From NCBI GenBank assembly GCA_030706015.1, contig JAUZPI010000103.1, forward strand, positions 1 through 13,654: a stretch of DNA of 13,654 nucleotides. The letters are read 5' to 3'. Under the pieces are notes generated by a model, which saw only the letters and a list, made by a program, of their open reading frames with translations, did no database searches and was not told where the DNA came from. Positions within the stretch are counted from its first letter, which is position 1. The number at the start of each line of letters is the position of its first letter. Made by a program: the position numbers and the translations under genes. Source of the stretch: Bacillota bacterium (GTDB lineage: Bacteria; Bacillota; Clostridia; Clostridiales; Clostridiaceae). Positions 7,381 to 10,929 of this stretch are shown here, piece by piece.

Positions 7381-7647
7381 TTAATATACTCCAAATCCTC
7401 TTTTGCAAGGATTGCAGCAGGATAGGTAAAATAAAGCTATGATAAATAATATACTGTTATCTATACCGCTGCCACCACCAGAAGATCCTCTTCTTCTTGA
7501 GAATTGAAGAAGTATTAATATCAATATAACAAGAGCTGGTAAACTACTTGTGCAATTTCCAAATCCACAGCATCCGCCTACAGGTAAAATACCAACTGAA
7601 CCTTGATTGCTTCCTCTATCACTGCTTTTGCTTCTACTTCTACTCAT
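7381..7647 (-). CDS. Small Gly/Ser/Cys-rich double-membrane-hairpin protein (copy 1)
   Basis: 88 residues from the ATG at 7645-7647, preceded by SD AAAGGGGGG about 6 nt away; a longer in-frame start at 7665 would include the SD and is rejected. Order of parts: Ser/Arg/Lys-rich N-terminus (MSRSRSKSSDRG), a Gly/Cys turn (GGCCGFGNC), hydrophobic segment LPALVILILILLQF followed by RRR, a Gly/Ser linker, second hydrophobic segment SILFIIALFYL, then SCCNPCKRGFGVY. It is clearly paralogous to the protein encoded at 8220-8504. I do not recognise a named family. Composition (Gly, Cys, short hydrophobic blocks) recalls small spore coat or sporulation proteins such as the YjcZ type, but that is inference. 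Six cysteines could allow cross-linking or metal binding. Confidence 0.75.
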   Translation of the reverse strand: MSRSRSKSSDRGSNQGSVGILPVGGCCGFGNCTSSLPALVILILILLQFSRRRGSSGGGSGIDNSILFIIALFYLSCCNPCKRGFGVY

Positions 7648-7721
7648 AAAAAACCCCCCTTTCATGGGCCCGGCTCAATGTGCAATATAATCCATCATTG
7701 GTTTATACTACATATTATTCA

Positions 7722-7747
7722 TATGGATATAAATTGTGATATCCATA
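7722..7747. repeat. Inverted repeat between cluster genes
   Basis: TATGGATAT (7722-7730) and ATATCCATA (7739-7747) form a 9-bp perfect inverted repeat with an 8-nt loop, just past the stop of the 137-residue gene (7755). There is no T-run, so it is at best a weak terminator, an RNA-stabilising hairpin or a protein-binding site. Confidence 0.45.
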
Positions 7748-7754
7748 AATATTA

Positions 7755-8168
7755 TTACTTATGAAAATCCTTTAGTATTCTTGTAATATTATAAAATTGT
7801 ATTACTCTATCAATTAACAATGCTCTTTCCGCATTCACTAAAGGTTTTAAGGCTAATAAAAGATCTATTTCTTTTCCACTAGGCATATTATTACCAGATG
7901 GCACTTTATGGTGATTGTTTACTACTTTTGGTTTATCGGGTACTTCCCCAGTGTTACCTAAATCCCCACCACCTGTTGCTCCAGATAAAAGAGGAAGTAG
8001 TTGATTCATATCTAAATTGTTTAATAAGGGCATTATTTGATTTATATCCACATTGTTTAATAATGACATTATCTGATTCATATCCACGTTATTCATAAGA
8101 TTACCCAATTGATTTCCCAAATTACCATCTTCTGCAGGTTTATTTTTGGCATTCTTATGTTTTGCCAT
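7755..8168 (-). CDS. Hypothetical protein with 12-residue Asn/Leu tandem repeats
   Basis: 137 residues; family not recognised. The start at 8166-8168 has SD GAGGTGATT about 5-6 nt upstream. A basic N-terminus (MAKHKNAKNK) is followed by three perfect-register 12-residue repeats at 26-37, 38-49 and 50-61: NNVDMNQIMSLL, NNVDINQIMPLL, NNLDMNQLLPLL. Then comes a Gly/Pro/Asn/His linker (about 62-98) and a C-terminal helical domain with EIDLLLALKPLVNAERALLIDRV and a short tail ending RILKDFHK. No signal peptide or membrane segment. The repeats look like amphipathic helices with an Asn-Asn cap, suitable for stacking or self-assembly. It lies between the two paralogous membrane-hairpin genes, so a shared structure (perhaps spore envelope) is a reasonable guess only. 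Confidence 0.75.
   Translation of the reverse strand: MAKHKNAKNKPAEDGNLGNQLGNLMNNVDMNQIMSLLNNVDINQIMPLLNNLDMNQLLPLLSGATGGGDLGNTGEVPDKPKVVNNHHKVPSGNNMPSGKEIDLLLALKPLVNAERALLIDRVIQFYNITRILKDFHK
7986..8093 (-). repeat. Three tandem 36-bp coding repeats
   Basis: Three in-frame 36-bp units encode the 12-residue NN(V/L)D(M/I)NQ(I/L)(M/L)xLL repeat of the 137-residue protein. On the plus strand the similar units start with ATCTAAATTGTTTAATAA-like, ATCCACATTGTTTAATAA-like and ATCCACGTTATTCATAA-like segments. Confidence 0.85.
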
Positions 8169-8187
8169 AGAATCACCTCTTTATATA

Positions 8188-8209
8188 AAGGAGGGTTTTA
8201 CCCCTCCTT
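8188..8209 (-). promoter_or_regulatory. Hairpin upstream of the 137-residue gene, possible terminator or attenuator
   Basis: On the minus strand AAGGAGGG and CCCTCCTT form an 8-bp GC-rich stem with a 6-nt loop, 10 nt after the stop of the gene ending at 8220. It is followed by TTTATAT rather than a clean T-run. The 3' arm can alternatively pair with the SD (AAAGAGG) of the next gene. It may act as a partial terminator, a processing site or a translation-control element. Confidence 0.55.
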
Positions 8210-8219
8210 AAACGCCATT

Positions 8220-8504
8220 TTAGTATCCTAATCCTAATCCACCCATTAATCCGTTCTTGCAAGGATTGCAGCAGGATAGGTAGAATAAAGCTATGATAAA
8301 TAATATACTGTTATCTATAATCTGATTTCTTCCGCCGCCTTCTCCGTCACTTGATCCTCTTCTTCTTCTGCTGAATTGAAGAACTATTAATATCAATATT
8401 ACTAGAGTTGGGAAGTTGCAGCAGCAGTTCCCTGCTCCATATCCCATTCCCATTCCATATCCAGTGTATCCAACATTACTTCCAGAACTTCCACTTCTAC
8501 TCAT
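8220..8504 (-). CDS. Small Gly/Cys-rich double-membrane-hairpin protein (copy 2)
   Basis: 94 residues; start at 8502-8504 with SD AGAAGGGGG about 12 nt upstream. Same plan as the 88-residue paralogue: MSRSGSSGS start, Gly/Tyr/Met stretch, NCCCN turn, hydrophobic FPTLVILILIVLQF, RRRR, acidic/Gly linker (SSDGEGGG), then IIDNSILFIIALFYLSCCNPCK and a Gly-rich end. The second hydrophobic segment and CCNPCK are identical in both. Predicted small integral membrane or self-assembling protein with clusters of cysteines at the end of each hydrophobic block. No family recognised; spore-envelope role is a guess based on composition and on the sporulation-type genes nearby. It is 46 nt downstream of the glycine-rich gene and probably co-transcribed with it. 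Confidence 0.78.
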   Translation of the reverse strand: MSRSGSSGSNVGYTGYGMGMGYGAGNCCCNFPTLVILILIVLQFSRRRRGSSDGEGGGRNQIIDNSILFIIALFYLSCCNPCKNGLMGGLGLGY

Positions 8505-8550
8505 AACCTAAATACCCCCTTCTATAGGCCTTGGATTTTATTATTATTTA

Positions 8551-8931
8551 TTAATCAATTTCGCCATCATCTGTATCTACATTAATTATATTGGTATTAC
8601 CATTGCTGGCACCCAATAAAAGTATTGCAACAAGTATTAAGATAAAGAAGCCATTACCTCCAAAGAAACCTCTATTAGATGCAACTACTGCTCCTCTTCT
8701 TCCTCTTCTTCCTGAGCTTGAACGTCTGCCTCCATAATTGCCGCCAAAGCCGCCACCTAAGCCGCCGAAGCCACCTAAGCCGCCGCCAAACCAGTTACCG
8801 CAACCACAGAATACTATGAATACGAGTATCCATATCCACCATGAGTTACCGAAACCTAAGCCCCCGAAGCCACCTAAGCCACCGCTACTGCAGCTACTAG
8901 AAACAGCTAACTCTTTTGAAGCTGAACTCAT
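8551..8931 (-). CDS. Glycine-rich small protein with two hydrophobic segments
   Basis: 126 residues; start at 8929-8931 with SD GGGAAGGAAG about 10 nt upstream. Layout: Ser-rich N-terminus with SSSCSSGG, a GGLGGFGGLGFG block, hydrophobic WWIWILVFIVFCGCGNWF (about 31-48), a second GGLGGFGGLGGGFGG block, basic RRSSSGRRGRRG, then hydrophobic FFILILVAILLLGAS and an acidic Asn/Asp tail (NVDTDDGEID). The FILILVAILLLG segment resembles the hydrophobic core of YjcZ-type sporulation proteins. The antisense strand has a proline-rich open frame that is only the mirror of the glycine codons. First gene of the four-gene minus-strand cluster; no clear sigma-A promoter is visible upstream, which would fit control by a sporulation sigma factor, though no such site could be confirmed. 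Confidence 0.75.
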   Translation of the reverse strand: MSSASKELAVSSSCSSGGLGGFGGLGFGNSWWIWILVFIVFCGCGNWFGGGLGGFGGLGGGFGGNYGGRRSSSGRRGRRGAVVASNRGFFGGNGFFILILVAILLLGASNGNTNIINVDTDDGEID

Positions 8932-9015
8932 TGGTTCTACACTTCCTTCCCGTTTTAAATCTTATTATCTTTTGTTTACACTATATATTATTCTTTAAAA
9001 TTTACTTTGACACAT

Positions 9016-9063
9016 AAAAAATAAAGCGAGTAACTTATCTTTTATAGAAGTTTACTCGCTTTA
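9016..9063 (-). terminator. Terminator of the ParM-like/RHH operon
   Basis: AAAGCGAGTAACTT (9023-9036) pairs with AAGTTTACTCGCTTT (9048-9062) with one bulge. On the minus strand it is followed by TTTATTTTTT-type sequence. It lies 11 nt past the stop of the ribbon-helix-helix gene. Confidence 0.87.
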
Positions 9064-9073
9064 CTTTTATATA

Positions 9074-9289
9074 TTAATCCCCAAGTATTTGACTTATAGC
9101 ACAGCTAACTTCTGAGCTATGCTTATGTATACTCTCCTCTGATTTCTTTATCTCAGTAATCCCCTGTAAGTCTTTATTAATAAGGTAGGTTATGTATATG
9201 CTAAAATTACCGCTAAACATTTCATCTGCTTTCCTTTGTGCCTTTTCCAATACATCACCTTGTATACTTAAAGTTTTTTTAATTCTCAA
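9074..9289 (-). CDS. ParR-like ribbon-helix-helix protein
   Basis: 71 residues from a TTG at 9287-9289, chosen because SD AGGAG (9299-9303) lies 9 nt upstream. A second in-frame TTG at 9296-9298 abuts the SD directly and is less likely; it would add three residues. RIKKTLSIQGDVLEKAQRKADEM gives a basic beta strand followed by a helix, and NFSIYITYLINKDL a second helix, the ribbon-helix-helix (CopG/ParR-like) pattern. The tail (SEESIHKHSSEVSCAISQILGD) is polar and could be the actin-contact segment. The gene overlaps the 3' end of the ParM-like gene by 11 nt, and such a pair is the standard order (ATPase then DNA-binding adaptor) of type II partition modules. Fold assignment is moderate; role inferred mainly from the partner. 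Confidence 0.72.
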   Translation of the reverse strand: MRIKKTLSIQGDVLEKAQRKADEMFSGNFSIYITYLINKDLQGITEIKKSEESIHKHSSEVSCAISQILGD

Positions 9290-10163
9290 ATTTATCAACT
9301 CCTATTTGATAAAATGCTCTAGCATTTGAGTATATATCATCCTGGCTTACTTCCGTTGGAAGGTAATCTCTTAAAATATATGCCCCCCCGCCTATAAATT
9401 GTCTTTTAGAGGTATCATATTGATCTAGTCCTGCACTAACCCTATTTATAATTAATTGAGCATGACTTTTAAGTGTTTGATTTACTAAATCTGAACAATC
9501 AACAATTTGTCCATCTTTTATAACTTCCTTTGAGTCTATTATATTTTGTGCATGTAATAAATCATAGCTTATTCCATATTCAGCTTTAATGTTTTGAACT
9601 ATTTTATCATATAATTTTATCATACCTAATTCATAGGTTCTGTAATCTTGAAGTGTCATATTGTTAAAATAGCTTACATCTACTGTCATTCCCCCAATAT
9701 CTATAACAATATTATCCCCTGAGAACTTTTCAGGCTTTAATACAAATAATCCTGCTGATTGAGGAAATACCACACATTTTATAATAGAAAAATGTATAGG
9801 CTTATCATTAATCATCATATTTACACTGACGCCCTCTAAGGATTCCTTTAGCTCACTTTTTTGTTCTTTATAATATTGAACTGGCAGACCAGTAACAAGT
9901 TCAACATTTTCATCTCCGTTTCTTAAGTTCCTCGCTATTGCTGTGAAGAGACATAACTTAAAAGCTATATCATTAATCTTATTAATTTTCACACTAAATA
10001 TACCGTTGTTTTCACCAATAGTATATTCTTTTCCCTGAAACTCAATCTGAATAGACTTATTAATATCTACAATCCCCTGTGCCACTGTACTTCTAAAGAT
10101 ATCTACCCCTTCTTTTGAACAAACCTTTGTATTGCTGTAACCAACATCTATACCCATTATCAT
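9279..10163 (-). CDS. ParM/StbA-family actin-like ATPase
   Basis: 294 residues from the ATG at 10161-10163, which has SD GGGGGGAAG about 6 nt upstream; longer in-frame starts lie before the SD and inside the promoter. Actin-fold motifs are in order: phosphate-1 MGIDVGYSNTKV (3-14, Asp6), the VVFPQSAGLF segment (131-140), phosphate-2 IDIGGMTVDVS (154-164, with Asp155, Thr160, Asp162) and the adenosine motif FIGGGAYIL (256-264). Family members polymerise with ATP and push plasmid copies apart, anchored through a ParR adaptor at a parC centromere. Here the surroundings look chromosomal, so the cargo is unknown. No iterated centromere-like repeats are visible upstream. Transcription comes from a consensus sigma-A promoter, suggesting vegetative, strong expression. 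Confidence 0.88.
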   Translation of the reverse strand: MIMGIDVGYSNTKVCSKEGVDIFRSTVAQGIVDINKSIQIEFQGKEYTIGENNGIFSVKINKINDIAFKLCLFTAIARNLRNGDENVELVTGLPVQYYKEQKSELKESLEGVSVNMMINDKPIHFSIIKCVVFPQSAGLFVLKPEKFSGDNIVIDIGGMTVDVSYFNNMTLQDYRTYELGMIKLYDKIVQNIKAEYGISYDLLHAQNIIDSKEVIKDGQIVDCSDLVNQTLKSHAQLIINRVSAGLDQYDTSKRQFIGGGAYILRDYLPTEVSQDDIYSNARAFYQIGVDKFEN

Positions 10164-10211
10164 TTTAACTTCCCCCCAAATCTTAATGCGCTTCCATATT
10201 TTTACATATAC

Positions 10212-10241
10212 ATTATACATACCACTCACTTTTATTGTCAA
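10212..10241 (-). promoter_or_regulatory. Consensus sigma-A promoter of the ParM-like operon
   Basis: On the minus strand TTGACA (10236-10241) and TATAAT (10212-10217) are both perfect, with an 18-nt spacer (10218-10235). The inferred start is near 10205, giving a leader of about 40 nt before the ATG at 10163. Confidence 0.88.
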
Positions 10242-10303
10242 GGTTCTACCTAATAATGTGATTCGTAAATTAGTAATAGATCATGAAAGTTTGTCAGTTC
10301 ACA

Positions 10304-10346
10304 TAAAAATAAATAGCTCAGGTGCTATTTATGCCCTGAGCCATTA
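10304..10346 (-). terminator. Terminator of the H-type SASP gene
   Basis: GCTCAGG and CCTGAGC form the stem on the minus strand, followed by TATTTATTTTTA. An alternative AAATAGC/GCTATTT pairing overlaps it (10308-10331). It is placed right after the stop at 10349. Confidence 0.8.
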
Positions 10347-10348
10347 AA

Positions 10349-10576
10349 TTAGACATCAAAATCTGTGGATATTGAGCCAACCTGTGGGTCAATAAGATCC
10401 CCCGTTTCTTCCAACTCTTCAACTGATACATTTATCATTTTCTGGGACTCCATATCCTTTACATAGGCTGTCTTTTCTCTCTTATCATAATCCTCAATCC
10501 ATACAGACCTTCCATTATAAATAACTTCTATACTATCCTTAGACTGAATTATTTCATTTACTCTTTGATAATCCAT
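10349..10576 (-). CDS. Small acid-soluble spore protein, H-type
   Basis: 75 residues. The family signature is clear: MDYQRVNEIIQSKDSIEVIYNG, then VWIEDYD, then TAYVKDME and a MINVSVEELEE ending. H-type SASPs are made in the forespore and are minor components of the spore core. The C-terminal extension (TGDLIDPQVGSISTDFDV) is longer than a minimal member. The ATG at 10574-10576 is forced by homology and by an in-frame TAG nine codons upstream. Only a poor SD precedes it. A very strong SD-like AAAGGAGGT lies 63 nt further upstream (10639-10647). A forespore (sigma-G) promoter is expected but could not be placed with confidence. Confidence 0.88.
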   Translation of the reverse strand: MDYQRVNEIIQSKDSIEVIYNGRSVWIEDYDKREKTAYVKDMESQKMINVSVEELEETGDLIDPQVGSISTDFDV

Positions 10577-10929
10577 AATATAAAACCGATCATAAATCAG
10601 CTATAGATTTAATATTCCACTGAATCGATCCGTTCTTTACCTCCTTTCATAATATTTGCGAATTTACTTCATAATAAATTACTTATCTGACTCTAGTATT
10701 AATAATGATACAAAAATTATTCACCTATAACTAAGGATATTGTTACTCTGAAATATATTAAATTTTTGTTAAAAATTTGTTGTAATATGACGAAAAATCT
10801 GCTAAAATTGTGGCAAAATCATATAAGTATTTTTTAGAAAAATCTGTTATTTAATTACAATTATTATTTAATTATAATTAAACTTATAACTAAATAGCCA
10901 TGTTCATAATTTAGGAGGGGGAATTAAAC
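10577..10929. other. Divergent intergenic region between SASP-H and the lectin protein gene
   Basis: About 350 nt of AT-rich DNA. The left part holds a strong SD-like sequence and a 13-codon open frame (10609-10650, minus). The right part has A/T tracts and a TATAAT at 10873-10878 with no good -35, then the SD TAGGAGGGGG (10911-10920) of the lectin gene. No riboswitch signature or second gene was recognised. Confidence 0.55.

Noticed and set aside
7986..8093. CRISPR-like array
   Set aside because: The 36-bp repeats are contiguous, in frame and coding, without spacers.
8738..8998. Proline-rich open frame (MPPKPPPKPPKPP...) on the plus strand
   Set aside because: It is the antisense image of the glycine codons (GGN) of the glycine-rich gene on the minus strand, with no SD of its own.
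9304..10348. parC-like centromere repeats around the ParM-like gene
   Set aside because: No iterated direct repeats of useful length were found upstream; only the promoter and the SASP terminator are present, so no centromere is annotated.
10651..10929. Possible c-di-GMP or other riboswitch upstream of the lectin gene
   Set aside because: Clostridial adhesin genes are sometimes under such control, but no conserved GEMM-type core or strong structured element is visible in this AT-rich leader.
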